Notes: generated by a model from the sequence alone, not told the origin. A stretch of 36,629 nucleotides of DNA from Vicingaceae bacterium (GCA_028336925.1 JAOKVV010000015.1:1-36629), one strand, 5' to 3'. Shown: positions 26,588-35,113, counted from the first letter of the stretch. Numbers and translations are program-made.

Positions 26588-27324
26588 TGAGCAAGCCAAT
26601 CCATAACGAAGATACGATTCATAGTGGCTCTAAATTTTGGAGCAAGTGGAATGAATACATCGGCGAATTCGTTTATGGAGGTATTGATGGCAGTGTTACC
26701 ACATTTGCTGTGGTGGCAGGAGCTGCAGGAGCTAATTTAGATTCATCGATTGTTATTATTCTGGGTTTTGCAAACTTGATAGCCGATGGCTTTGCCATGT
26801 CAGTAGGAAGTTACTTATCCAATAAATCAGAATTAGAGCGTTACGCTAAGCATGAACAAATAGAATATTGGGAAGTAGATAACCTTCCTGAAAAGGAACA
26901 AGAGGAAGTTCGTGAAATATATGCAGCCAAAGGATTTGAAGGAGAACTGCTTGATAAAGTTGTAGATGTTATCACTGCTGATAAAAAACGATGGGTAGAC
27001 GTAATGATGAAGGAAGAACTCGGGATGATTAAAGAGGAGAAATCGCCATTGGCCATGGGTAGTGTTACTTTTTTATCATTTATTTTAGTTGGTTTTATTC
27101 CTTTGTTGGTGTACGTGATTGATTATGTTTCACCAAACTCTATTGATAGTCCATTTCAAATTTCAATTTTACTAACCTCACTTGGTTTTGTCGCTATAGG
27201 TTGGTTAAAGAGCATTGTAAACCAAACTAAAGTATTGAAAAGTATTTGGGAAACACTTTTTCTAGGTGCTATCGCAGCCGGATTATCTTACTTGGTAGGT
27301 GATCTATTAGAGAAGTTATTTTAG
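26587..27324 (+). CDS. VIT1/CCC1-family metal ion transporter
   Basis: A 245-aa membrane protein of the VIT1/CCC1 family (ferrous iron or manganese). The N-terminal signature EFVYGGIDGSVTTFAVVAGA and GFANLIADGFAMSVGSYLS give two helices. An acidic/charged cytoplasmic segment (about 80-150) corresponds to the metal-binding domain of VIT1. Three C-terminal helices follow. The direction and metal cannot be told from sequence. It starts on the last base of the previous stop. Confidence 0.88.
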   Translation: MSKPIHNEDTIHSGSKFWSKWNEYIGEFVYGGIDGSVTTFAVVAGAAGANLDSSIVIILGFANLIADGFAMSVGSYLSNKSELERYAKHEQIEYWEVDNLPEKEQEEVREIYAAKGFEGELLDKVVDVITADKKRWVDVMMKEELGMIKEEKSPLAMGSVTFLSFILVGFIPLLVYVIDYVSPNSIDSPFQISILLTSLGFVAIGWLKSIVNQTKVLKSIWETLFLGAIAAGLSYLVGDLLEKLF

Positions 27325-27388
27325 TTTTCAACATTTCTATAGTGAAAGAGTTTACTTATTTTAATGTTTCTTACCCCCATTATTTTGT

Positions 27389-27396
27389 TAAATTTG
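27389..27396 (+). promoter_or_regulatory. Likely -7 promoter box for the hpt-adk transcript
   Basis: TAAATTTG matches TAnnTTTG. Transcription starting about 7 nt downstream would leave only about 15 nt of leader before the TTG start at 27418. The -33 region (TTTC near 27367) is weak. Confidence 0.5.
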
Positions 27397-27417
27397 GACC
27401 CTTAAATTATATATAAA

Positions 27418-27954
27418 TTGAAAGAGATATCGGTTTTAGATAAAACATTTAAGCGATTTAAAAATGTTGAAGAGATTAATACTTCAATCAAAGTAATTGC
27501 TGAAAAAATTAATAAAGATTACGAAGGTAAAACTCCCTTATTTCTTGGCGTTCTTAACGGTTGCTTTCTTTTTGCAGCAGACTTATTAAGAGAAATTACC
27601 TTAGATTGTGAAGTTAGTTTTGTGAAAGTAGCAAGTTATAAGGGAATGAAATCGACAGGGGAGGTTAACCAATTAATAGGGTTAGACCGCAGTTTGGAAG
27701 ATAGAGACGTTATTATAATAGAAGATATAGTAGATACTGGAAATACTATCGAAAATATTGTTGAATTATTGACAAAAGCAGGCTGTAATTCCATTAAAAT
27801 TGCTACTTTTCTTCTCAAACCAGAGGCTTACAAAAAATCAATAAAGGTTGATTACGTAGCAATGGAAATAGCCAACAAATTTGTGGTTGGTTATGGATTA
27901 GATTATGATGGGTTTGGCAGAAATGTGAAGGAATTATATGTACTAAAAGATTAA
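27418..27954 (+). CDS. hpt: Hypoxanthine phosphoribosyltransferase, TTG start
   Basis: Purine salvage: converts hypoxanthine or guanine with PRPP to IMP or GMP. The 178-aa protein has the PRPP-binding motif VIIIEDIVDTGNT and the substrate lid region FVKVASYKG. The start must be non-ATG: an in-frame TAA lies at 27403 and the only usual start codon before the conserved N-terminus (KEISVLDKTF) is TTG at 27418. The gene is followed 10 nt later by adk. Confidence 0.93.
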   Translation: MKEISVLDKTFKRFKNVEEINTSIKVIAEKINKDYEGKTPLFLGVLNGCFLFAADLLREITLDCEVSFVKVASYKGMKSTGEVNQLIGLDRSLEDRDVIIIEDIVDTGNTIENIVELLTKAGCNSIKIATFLLKPEAYKKSIKVDYVAMEIANKFVVGYGLDYDGFGRNVKELYVLKD

Positions 27955-27964
27955 AATAGAATAC

Positions 27965-28534
27965 ATGTTGAATATCGTATTATTTGGACCTCCAGGGGCA
28001 GGAAAAGGAACACAAGCAATAAAATTAAAAGAGGCATATAACCTAGTACACTTGTCTACAGGTGATTTACTTAGGGCAGAAATAAAGGAGGAAACTACTT
28101 TAGGTATGGAAGCACAAGCATACATGAATAAAGGAGAGCTTGTTCCTGATGAAGTGGTAATTGGTATGATAGAATCGCAGTTAAATAGCAATAAATCTGC
28201 TAATGGATTTATTTTTGACGGATTTCCAAGAACAACTGAACAAGCTGAAGCTTTAGATCAATTATTATCAACTCATGAAACAGCAATTACTAAAATGCTA
28301 TCATTAGAAGTTGATGATGAGGAATTGGTGGCTAGAATAGTTCAAAGAGGAAAAGATTCAGGTAGAGAGGATGATAAAAATGAATCAGTAATTTTTAATA
28401 GGATTATAACTTATAACAAAAAGACTTCTCCATTAAAAGTGTATTATGATGAACAAAGTAAATACCACATTATTGATGGTGTTGGATCTATGGAAGAGGT
28501 TTTTGATCGATTACAAAAAGTAATAAACGGCTAA
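27965..28534 (+). CDS. adk: Adenylate kinase, short-LID form
   Basis: Interconverts AMP + ATP and 2 ADP. The 189-aa protein shows the P-loop GPPGAGKGT (residues 8-16), the AMP-binding LSTGDLLR and FDGFPRT, and a short LID segment (about RIVQRGKDSGREDD) without zinc cysteines, as in cytosolic-type short adenylate kinases. It follows hpt by 10 nt, so the two purine genes share a transcript, which ends at a strong hairpin at 28557-28590. Confidence 0.95.
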   Translation: MLNIVLFGPPGAGKGTQAIKLKEAYNLVHLSTGDLLRAEIKEETTLGMEAQAYMNKGELVPDEVVIGMIESQLNSNKSANGFIFDGFPRTTEQAEALDQLLSTHETAITKMLSLEVDDEELVARIVQRGKDSGREDDKNESVIFNRIITYNKKTSPLKVYYDEQSKYHIIDGVGSMEEVFDRLQKVING

Positions 28535-28556
28535 TTATATTTTTTAAAATACTACA

Positions 28557-28590
28557 AGCTCCCGTTAGTTCATTCTATCGGGAGTTTTTT
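28557..28590 (+). terminator. Rho-independent terminator of hpt-adk
   Basis: CTCCCG (28559-28564) pairs with CGGGAG (28579-28584) around a 14-nt loop and is followed directly by six T (28585-28590). The tail touches the stop codon of the convergent regulator gene. Confidence 0.85.
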
Positions 28591-30265
28591 ATAATCTAAA
28601 GCCTATTACCATAATATCATCTACTTGGTCTTCCAAACCTCGCCAATCATTTATGTTTTTCTCAAAAAGTTTTCCTTGATCTTTCATTGAAAGTGAGCCA
28701 ACTTCTTCAATAAGCAAGGCAATATTCTTACTCATAAACTTTTTACCTTTAGGTCCTCCAAATTGATCTACATAGCCATCACTCAATAAATAAATTGAAT
28801 CACCTTTGTTAAACGTTGTTCTAAATGTTTTAAATTCCTTAGCACCACTAAACTTATTGTCCCCTCCAATTGAATTTTTTGATGTATTAACTTTTTCTAA
28901 ACTTGATTTGTTCTTAAAATACATTGGTCTATTGGCACCGGAAAATTCTAATTTATTTTGTTCATAATCAATTATGCAAATTCCCAATTCCATTCCATCA
29001 TAAGAATTTTCAACATTATCTCCTAGTTGATTATTGATGCTGATTTTTACTTGTTTGTCTAACTCTTTTAAAATAACTGAAGGCTCAAGTATTCTTTTGT
29101 CGTTGACAATGTAATTTAAAGCGGTGTAGCCGATTATTGACATAAATGCTCCGGGTACTCCATGTCCTGTGCAATCAACAGCTGCAATAATTAATTTAGA
29201 ATCAATATTAGTAAACCAATAGAAATCACCACTTACAATATCTTTAGGTTGATATAAAATAAATGAATCTGGCAGGTGTTGTTTAATATAACTTACAGAG
29301 GGAAGGATAGAGGTTTGGATTCTTTTTGCATATTGTATACTTTTTTTTATTTCTAAATTTTGAATCTCAACAATTTCTTTTTCTTTGTTTAGTTCAAACG
29401 TTCTTTCATCTACTAATTCTTCTAAGTGATTGTTTAGTCCCATCAAACTTTCGTTTGCCTTGTCCAATGCATTTAAGCTTTGATTAAGAGCTCTATCAGC
29501 CTTTTTTTTAGCTGTTATATCTCTTATAATTCCCTGATAAATGGTTTGATTATTATCTTCGTCAAAGATTCTAATTGTGCTGATTAAACAATCAATCTCC
29601 TCTCCCGACTGCTGTTTTTTCAATTTTATTTCAAAATCTTTTACCCCATTATTTCTTTCAACATAATCCAATAATGCCTTTCGTTCAGATTCAATGATAT
29701 ATAAATCGTTTGCATTACAATCTTTAATTTTTGATTTGTCAATTTCAAATAAACTTAAACCTGAAGGATTAATATCAATAAAGTCTCCATTTTGATTGGT
29801 CATATAGATAGCATCAATAGAATTATGAAATAGAGCTTTGTATCTATTTTCACTTCTTCTAAGTGTTACTTCTGCTTTTTTTCGTTCAATAGAGTATTGA
29901 ATAGAACGACTTAATAACATACCATCGAAATTACCTTTTACCAGAAAATCTTGTGCACCATTTTTAACTGCATTAATACCTACATATTCGTCGTTAATAC
30001 CTGTAAGCACAATAAAAGGTAAATCAGAAAACATGCGAAACAAGTCTGAATAATTGAATATTCCATAACTATCAGGAAGAGTTAAATCAATTAAAATCGC
30101 ATCAAAATCTATCGATAATAAAAGTTCAGAGCCTTCTTTAATAGTGCTTTTATGAAAGATAAAAACCGAAGCAGGATAGTTTTCTTGAATTAATTCACTT
30201 ATAATAAATGAGTCTTCCTCGCTTTCGAGAATGATGAGAATTTTTAGTTCGATTGGTCTTAGGTT
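28589..30265 (-). CDS. REC-PAS-SpoIIE phosphatase response regulator, start codon unclear
   Basis: A signalling protein of about 559 codons. Order: a receiver domain (30265 to about 29905) with phospho-acceptor Asp encoded at 30086-30088 (LIDLTLPD), then VLTG and LVKG; a PAS sensor (about 29870-29500); a coiled-coil linker; and a SpoIIE/PP2C-type phosphatase domain (AAVDCTGHGVPGAFM ... LLSDGYVDQFGG) that probably dephosphorylates an anti-sigma antagonist. The coordinates cover the whole open frame. The first ATG/GTG/TTG in it is TTG at 30043, which would cut the receiver in half. An ATG at 30278-30280 is in frame but separated by one TAA (30266-30268). It may be a rare-start gene, a nonsense mutant or a base error. 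Confidence 0.75.
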   Translation of the reverse strand, partial: NLRPIELKILIILESEEDSFIISELIQENYPASVFIFHKSTIKEGSELLLSIDFDAILIDLTLPDSYGIFNYSDLFRMFSDLPFIVLTGINDEYVGINAVKNGAQDFLVKGNFDGMLLSRSIQYSIERKKAEVTLRRSENRYKALFHNSIDAIYMTNQNGDFIDINPSGLSLFEIDKSKIKDCNANDLYIIESERKALLDYVERNNGVKDFEIKLKKQQSGEEIDCLISTIRIFDEDNNQTIYQGIIRDITAKKKADRALNQSLNALDKANESLMGLNNHLEELVDERTFELNKEKEIVEIQNLEIKKSIQYAKRIQTSILPSVSYIKQHLPDSFILYQPKDIVSGDFYWFTNIDSKLIIAAVDCTGHGVPGAFMSIIGYTALNYIVNDKRILEPSVILKELDKQVKISINNQLGDNVENSYDGMELGICIIDYEQNKLEFSGANRPMYFKNKSSLEKVNTSKNSIGGDNKFSGAKEFKTFRTTFNKGDSIYLLSDGYVDQFGGPKGKKFMSKNIALLIEEVGSLSMKDQGKLFEKNINDWRGLEDQVDDIMVIGFRL

Positions 30266-30374
30266 TTAATGTAACAACATTGTATTATTTTCTAAAGGTA
30301 TTATCATTTTTTTAGAAAGCGTGAAACTATTCTATATATTTTATTTCTAAAAGTCTGTTTCGCATCTAAAAGAG

Positions 30375-30382
30375 TAAATTTG
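30375..30382 (+). promoter_or_regulatory. Likely -7 promoter box of obgE
   Basis: TAAATTTG, an exact TAnnTTTG, ends 19 nt before the obgE ATG. No strong -33 element is seen. Confidence 0.5.
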
Positions 30383-30401
30383 TCTTCTAAACAACAGTTT
30401 T

Positions 30402-31403
30402 ATGTCCGAAAATAATTTTGTAGATTATGTAAAAATAGCCTTTAAATCAGGTAAGGGTGGTAGAGGATCTACTCATTTTTATAGAGATAGGCTTACGGCT
30501 AAAGGTGGTCCTGATGGCGGAAATGGAGGTAGAGGCGGTCATATTATCCTTAGAGGAAATTCTCAATTATGGACGTTGTTGCATCTAAAGTATCGAAAAC
30601 ATATTTCTGCCGGCGCCGGAGAGGGTGGAGGAGCTAATAATAGAAGTGGAGGAGATGGAAATGATGAAATAGTAGATGTTCCTATTGGCACTATAGCCCG
30701 AAATGCTGAAACAGGTGAAGTTGACTTTGAAATAACCGAAGAGGGTCAAATGCATGTATTGCTTAGAGGTGGAAAAGGAGGACAAGGAAATACCAATTTC
30801 AAGTCTTCTACCAATCAATCTCCCAGATATGCTCAGCCTGGACAAGAAGGCGAAGAGGCTTGGAAGATTTTAGAATTGAAAGTTCTAGCTGATGTAGGGC
30901 TGGTTGGTTTTCCTAATGCGGGTAAATCTACTTTGCTATCGGTGGTTACTGCTGCCAAGCCTGAAATTGCAAATTACGCTTTTACTACGCTTGTACCTAA
31001 TCTAGGTATAGTACCTTATCGCAATTATAAGTCTTTTATTATAGCTGATATACCTGGGATTATAGAAGGGGCTCATGCTGGAAAAGGCCTTGGACTTCGT
31101 TTTTTACGCCATATAGAAAGAAATAGTTTATTGCTTTTTATGGTCCCCGCCGATAGTAAAGATATTGCAGAGGAATATACTATATTGCTTAACGAATTGA
31201 AGCAATATAACCCGGAGTTGTTAGATAAAAAACGAATTTTGGCAATTTCTAAATCTGATATGTTGGATGAAGAATTGAAGGAGGAAATAGCCGCATCCTT
31301 GCCTGATATTGATTCGATATTCATTTCTTCTGTTGCGCAGATTGGATTAACTGAATTGAAAGATTTGCTCTGGAAAAATTTAAATACTTTTGAAAATGCT
31401 TGA
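30402..31403 (+). CDS. obgE: Obg-family GTPase, ribosome assembly
   Basis: An essential-type GTPase that binds the large ribosomal subunit. The 333-aa protein has the glycine-rich Obg fold (about 1-158, [12 protein letters not shown]), G1 [10 protein letters not shown]3 [14 protein letters not shown] and a G4 written ISKSD instead of NKxD. It lacks the C-terminal OCT domain found in some Firmicutes. The stop overlaps the PAP2 gene start by 8 nt, so it probably leads an obgE-PAP2-crcB operon that ends at the hairpin at 32334-32363. Confidence 0.95.
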   Translation: MSENNFVDYVKIAFKSGKGGRGSTHFYRDRLTAKGGPDGGNGGRGGHIILRGNSQLWTLLHLKYRKHISAGAGEGGGANNRSGGDGNDEIVDVPIGTIARNAETGEVDFEITEEGQMHVLLRGGKGGQGNTNFKSSTNQSPRYAQPGQEGEEAWKILELKVLADVGLVGFPNAGKSTLLSVVTAAKPEIANYAFTTLVPNLGIVPYRNYKSFIIADIPGIIEGAHAGKGLGLRFLRHIERNSLLLFMVPADSKDIAEEYTILLNELKQYNPELLDKKRILAISKSDMLDEELKEEIAASLPDIDSIFISSVAQIGLTELKDLLWKNLNTFENA

Positions 31404-31974
31404 AGCGTTAATCGAGTTTGATAAAGAATTATTTCTGAAACTAAATGGTTTTGGGGCGCCTTTTTTAGACTCTATTATGGTATTTATATCAGGTAAAACA
31501 GAATGGATCCCATTATACTTAGTCTTATTGTTTTTGTTATTTAAAAAGTATAAAAGCAAAGGGTTTTATATAATGTTTTACATCGTTTTGTTGATTGTTG
31601 CTTCAGATCAAATATCTGTTCAGTTATTTAAAAATGTATTTGAACGCTTAAGGCCATGTCATGATAATTCATTACATGGTTTGGTGCACTTAGTCAATAA
31701 TAAATGTGGAGGTAGATTCGGGTTTGTTTCATCTCATGCTACCAATACTTTTGCTCTAGCTACATTTATTGGTCTAGTAATTCAAAATAAAAAGTTGCTT
31801 ATTGTATTGATTGTTTGGGCCTCCTTAGTATCATATAGCCGAGTTTATTTAGGGGTGCATTATCCACTTGATGTATTGGGCGGCGCAATCTTAGGAATTG
31901 CTATAGCTTTTTCTATTAAACGATTAATGCAAATTATAAATAATCAGTTTGATTTAAAAATTCAACATGTTTAA
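31396..31974 (+). CDS. PAP2-family membrane phosphatase
   Basis: A 192-aa integral membrane lipid phosphatase of the PAP2 superfamily. The three catalytic motifs are readable: K-x6-RP as KNVFERLRP, the SGH-type motif as SSHATN, and SR-x5-H-x3-D as [12 protein letters not shown], with five or six hydrophobic helices around them. Undecaprenyl-pyrophosphate recycling or phosphatidate dephosphorylation are the usual roles; sequence alone cannot decide. I used the ATG at 31396 rather than the TTG two codons earlier. It overlaps obgE and crcB by 8 nt each. Confidence 0.88.
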   Translation: MLEALIEFDKELFLKLNGFGAPFLDSIMVFISGKTEWIPLYLVLLFLLFKKYKSKGFYIMFYIVLLIVASDQISVQLFKNVFERLRPCHDNSLHGLVHLVNNKCGGRFGFVSSHATNTFALATFIGLVIQNKKLLIVLIVWASLVSYSRVYLGVHYPLDVLGGAILGIAIAFSIKRLMQIINNQFDLKIQHV

Positions 31975-32329
31975 GTTTTTAGCAGTCTTTATTGGCGGAG
32001 GTGTTGGGTCAATTGCCAGGTACGCGTTATCAATTTTATTTCAAAATGTTAATTCTAAATTTCCTTTTGCTACTGTCTTATCTAATTTTCTAAGTTGTTT
32101 AATTATGGGATTATTTATCCTATTTATTTCTGAAAAGATTATAAGTTCCTCTATTTGGAGGTTGTTATTAATTGTAGGTTTCTGCGGTGGATTTAGCACC
32201 TTCTCAACATTCAGCTTGGAGAGTTTAAATTTATTTGAGGATCATCATTATGGCTATTTTGTGCTAAATATTTTGCTTAGTTTAGTTTTTGGAATAGGGG
32301 TTTTATTTATTCTTACTAAGAAAATTTAA
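31967..32329 (+). CDS. crcB: CrcB/Fluc fluoride channel
   Basis: A 120-aa, four-helix fluoride exporter that works as a dual-topology dimer. The signatures GGGVGSIARY near the N-terminus and GFCGGFSTFSTFS in the third helix carry the fluoride-lining residues. It starts 8 nt inside the PAP2 gene, leaving no room for a fluoride riboswitch of its own. Confidence 0.93.
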   Translation: MFKFLAVFIGGGVGSIARYALSILFQNVNSKFPFATVLSNFLSCLIMGLFILFISEKIISSSIWRLLLIVGFCGGFSTFSTFSLESLNLFEDHHYGYFVLNILLSLVFGIGVLFILTKKI

Positions 32330-32333
32330 AATA

Positions 32334-32363
32334 AAACACCGCCTCAATTTGAGAGCGGTGTTT
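32334..32363 (+). terminator. Hairpin terminator after crcB
   Basis: AAACACCGC pairs with GCGGTGTTT, and the stem continues inside as CTCAA/TTGAG around one T. The stem is long, but only three T follow the GC part. The arm symmetry (A run before, T run after) could serve both strands. Confidence 0.65.
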
Positions 32364-32554
32364 ACCAACTAAACAATGATATCTTGTTTAACATGCGAAG
32401 TTTAAGTTTAGCTGATTGCTATATTCATTTGATAGTGATTCGAATTGTTAAAGAGGGAGTTTTTAAAAATATTTTTAGGATTAGTTCTATATTTTTTGAA
32501 GTCAATAATCATTGTTCCCGGCTGTTGATTAGTATTTGTTGAAATAAGATTCGT

Positions 32555-32959
32555 CTATATAGCTTTGGGTAAATTAAAATCAAAGTAGGTTTTATTCTTT
32601 TTTTGTCTAATAATTTGGTTTATTATTTCAAAAGTAGAATCGTCTAATATGTATGATCGGTTTAACTTTCTTGAGCTATAGTAAAGTAGGTTTCCTAAAT
32701 AGAATCGCTCAATGCTTTCGGGTAATTTGTCGATTTTATATTTGGTAAACTTGAGTGCCTCATATAGTGAGAGGTCTCGGGTAAATGCATATTTGGATTC
32801 TTTACAAAACAATGATATAATGATTAATGACATGTTCCATAAACACGCCGTTAAGTTGTTTTCATTGAAAGTGTGAATGTTTTTTATTTCTAAGAATGTT
32901 TTGTTTATTTGATGTATCTGTTCAACGCAATTACTATGATAGTATTCTCCTAAGCTCAT
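32555..32959 (-). CDS. Orphan hypothetical protein
   Basis: A 134-aa reading frame on the minus strand that I do not recognise. It has no signal peptide, one moderately hydrophobic stretch (NMSLIIISLFC, about residues 42-52) and an otherwise helix-prone, lysine- and tyrosine-rich sequence ending in FDFNLPKAI. The ORF is alone, flanked by a 225-bp AT-rich stretch with no visible gene on one side and by a gene remnant on the other, with which its start overlaps. It may be a recently acquired small gene or a chance ORF. Confidence 0.45.
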   Translation of the reverse strand: MSLGEYYHSNCVEQIHQINKTFLEIKNIHTFNENNLTACLWNMSLIIISLFCKESKYAFTRDLSLYEALKFTKYKIDKLPESIERFYLGNLLYYSSRKLNRSYILDDSTFEIINQIIRQKKNKTYFDFNLPKAI

Positions 32960-33092
32960 TATTTATCATCAATGGTTTGTATCTAAAATTGATAATACCG
33001 CATATAAACCTAATTTTGAGGCTTACAAGCAGCATGCTAAAGTAAGGGCATCTGAATTGAAGAATCAAATTAGAAAACAAGAAGATGAGTAA
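32943..33092 (+). pseudogene. 3' remnant of a lost gene upstream of the sugar kinase
   Basis: A 49-codon open stretch from the stop at 32940 to the TAA at 33090, with no ATG, GTG or plausible start before its C-terminal part. The translation is protein-like (HQWFVSKIDN, then a charged helix ending KNQIRKQEDE). Its stop overlaps the kinase ATG by 8 nt (ATGAGTAA), the same geometry as other overlapping pairs here. I read it as the C-terminal end of a gene whose upstream part has been replaced. I cannot name the family. Confidence 0.45.
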
Positions 33093-33936
33093 AGTACTAA
33101 TCGCTGATAGTGGATCTACAAAAACGGATTGGAGGTTAATCAATACTACCACCAAGCAGGTTGAACAATTATCTTCAAAAGGGCTAAATCCCTTCCATAA
33201 CTCAAAAAGTCAGATCATCGAAGAAATTGTTAGGACATTTGGTGGGCTTGATTGCAATGAAGTCAGTCAAGTATTTTTTTATGGAGCAGGTTGTTCTTCT
33301 AAGGAAAAGCAATTGTTTGTTATGGAGTCACTTCAAGCAGTTTTTCGTGTTGCGCACATAGAAGTTAATCATGATTTGTTGGCGGCAGCTAGGGCTTCTT
33401 TGAATAAGGATCAAGGCATCATTCTAATTCTTGGTACTGGAAGTAGTTGTGGTGTTTATGATGGCGATACGTTGTCTATTTCTACTCCTTCGTTGGGTTA
33501 TATTTTAAGTGATGAAGGTAGTGGAGTAGCTATTGGTAAATCAATTCTGAAGAATTATTTCTATAACAAATTTCCATCAGAATTATCCGTATCATTTAAT
33601 AGGAGGTATTTATTAAATAAGGAGACGGTTCTTAATGCTATATATAAAGAGAAGTTGCCCAATAAGTATATAGCATCGTTTAGTCAATTTGCTTTTCATA
33701 ATAAACATCATCCTTTTATTTCTAAATTAATTAACGATGTTTTCACTGAGCTATTTGAAAGTTTAATTATTACTATTCCTGACTACAAAAGTCTTCCGAT
33801 TTCTATTGTAGGTTCTATCGGGTTTTATTACAGCGATTTTATTCGTTCCGTTGCATCAAGTTTTGATTGCAAAGTAGGCTTGATTCTTGAAAAGCCGATA
33901 GCAGGACTAACGTTGTATCACACTTCTTTAGAATAA
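33085..33936 (+). CDS. BadF/BadG-type N-acetylglucosamine-kinase-like protein, second copy
   Basis: A 283-aa ASKHA kinase, paralogous along its whole length to the kinase at 4493-5389. Shared elements are ADSGSTKTDW (ESGSTKTQW in the other), a YGAGCSS/FGASCSS block, a VNHDL/VEHDL catalytic segment, ILGTGSS and LSDEGSGVAIGK. N-acetylglucosamine, glucosamine or glucose are the likely substrates. It stands apart from sugar genes and may be the ancestral household copy. Its 3' end overlaps the convergent methyltransferase by 9 nt. Confidence 0.85.
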   Translation: MSKVLIADSGSTKTDWRLINTTTKQVEQLSSKGLNPFHNSKSQIIEEIVRTFGGLDCNEVSQVFFYGAGCSSKEKQLFVMESLQAVFRVAHIEVNHDLLAAARASLNKDQGIILILGTGSSCGVYDGDTLSISTPSLGYILSDEGSGVAIGKSILKNYFYNKFPSELSVSFNRRYLLNKETVLNAIYKEKLPNKYIASFSQFAFHNKHHPFISKLINDVFTELFESLIITIPDYKSLPISIVGSIGFYYSDFIRSVASSFDCKVGLILEKPIAGLTLYHTSLE

Positions 33937-34632
33937 AAGAAATATTGCAGGCCTTTTATGAAAGGAATGCTTGTTTTTCTTCCATTCTGAAATAGACTTT
34001 GAAACAATTGTTTCAGTTTGTAATGTTAGGTCAACAGCTACACACAGCATTGTATCTTTGTGTAGAGTTTTTATCAATTCATCTAGTAATTTATCATTTC
34101 TGAAAGGGGTCTCTATGAAAAGCTGAGTTTGTTTTTCATTTTTCGCCCTAGACTCAAGTATTTTTATCTGTTTATTTCGCAAAGCAGTGTCATGTGGAAG
34201 GTATCCATGAAATGAAAACGACTGTCCACTAAATCCGCTTGCCATCAGCCCTAATAAAATTGACGATGGTCCTACAAGGGGTCTTACTTTAATTGATTGT
34301 TGGTGAGCTAATTTTACAATTTCAGCACCTGGATCAGCAACTCCTGGGCAACCCGCGTCTGATATCAATCCGATATGAACACCTTTTGTAAGTGGTTTTA
34401 CAAAGGTTGCCAAGTCATTTATTTCTGTGTGCTTATTAAGTAAATAAAAGGTGAGGTCGTCAATTGGAGTTTGAATGCCTAATTTTATTAAATACCTCCT
34501 TGCATTTTTTTCGCTTTCCACGATAAAATGGGTGAGTTTTTTAATGGTAGTAAAAACTTCAGTTCCGAAATATAATTGCGGATCTGCTTCGCCAAGCAGG
34601 TTTGGAATCAAGTAAAGTTCTCCTTTTTCCAT
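33928..34632 (-). CDS. RsmI-like tetrapyrrole-methylase-fold SAM methyltransferase
   Basis: A 234-aa SAM-dependent methyltransferase of the family containing RsmI (2'-O-methylation of C1402 in 16S rRNA). The conserved parts are LYLIPNLLGE, LISDAGCPGVADPGAE and VRPLVGPSSILLGLMASG followed by FHGYLPHD. It is about 50 residues shorter than E. coli RsmI, missing the C-terminal extension, so the exact target is less certain. It overlaps the phosphatase gene upstream by one base. Confidence 0.88.
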   Translation of the reverse strand: MEKGELYLIPNLLGEADPQLYFGTEVFTTIKKLTHFIVESEKNARRYLIKLGIQTPIDDLTFYLLNKHTEINDLATFVKPLTKGVHIGLISDAGCPGVADPGAEIVKLAHQQSIKVRPLVGPSSILLGLMASGFSGQSFSFHGYLPHDTALRNKQIKILESRAKNEKQTQLFIETPFRNDKLLDELIKTLHKDTMLCVAVDLTLQTETIVSKSISEWKKNKHSFHKRPAIFLLF

Positions 34633-35087
34633 TACTTAAAATTTTTAAGGTAGTTAGTTACTGCAGCATCTATCAAGTTATATACTTGTTCGAAACCTTC
34701 ATCTCCGCCAAAATACGGATCAGGAACAGATTGATTTTCTCCTGGATATAGTTGGTTTAAAAGTAGGTCTACTTTGTTGATATCATTTTCATTCCTAGCA
34801 AGTTTAACAACGTTCTCATAATTACTGTAGTCCATTACAAATAATTGATCAAAGGCATCAAAATCATCAGTGGTAAACTGCCTTCCTCTTAAATCTGAAA
34901 TATCTGTTCCTCTTGCCCGGGCATGGGCTAATGATCTGCTATCGGGCTGTTCCCCAATATGATAATTAGATGTACCTGCGGAGTCTACTGTAATAGAAAT
35001 TCCTAGTTCTTCAGCTCGTTGCTTAAGAAGGCCTTCTGCAACCGGAGATCGACAAATATTCCCAAGACAGATCATTAATACTTTCAT
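34632..35087 (-). CDS. Low-molecular-weight protein tyrosine phosphatase
   Basis: A 151-aa cytoplasmic phosphatase. The P-loop CLGNICRS (C7, R13) sits at the very N-terminus and the general-acid motif is VPDPYFGG. I start it at the ATG at 35087 because family members place the P-loop within ten residues of the start; an in-frame ATG at 35108 would add seven residues inside the terminator/promoter element. In bacteria such enzymes act on tyrosine kinases for exopolysaccharide or on arginine phosphate; no partner gene is in view. It lies just downstream of dnaA. Confidence 0.92.
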   Translation of the reverse strand: MKVLMICLGNICRSPVAEGLLKQRAEELGISITVDSAGTSNYHIGEQPDSRSLAHARARGTDISDLRGRQFTTDDFDAFDQLFVMDYSNYENVVKLARNENDINKVDLLLNQLYPGENQSVPDPYFGGDEGFEQVYNLIDAAVTNYLKNFK

Positions 35088-35105
35088 ACGTCTTATTTTT
35101 TGAAA

Positions 35106-35113
35106 CAAAAATA
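35106..35113 (-). promoter_or_regulatory. Possible -7 promoter box of the tyrosine phosphatase gene
   Basis: The minus strand reads TATTTTTG, an exact TAnnTTTG, 18 nt before the ATG at 35087. The same T run may be the tail of the dnaA terminator hairpin. Confidence 0.4.

Noticed and set aside
31900-31970. Possible fluoride riboswitch before crcB
   Set aside because: crcB starts inside the PAP2 coding sequence, and no riboswitch-like fold is apparent there.
32370-32390. Inverted repeat TAAACAA-TGATATC-TTGTTTA as a terminator
   Set aside because: AT-only style stem with no T tract on either side; kept only as context for the possible insertion scar.
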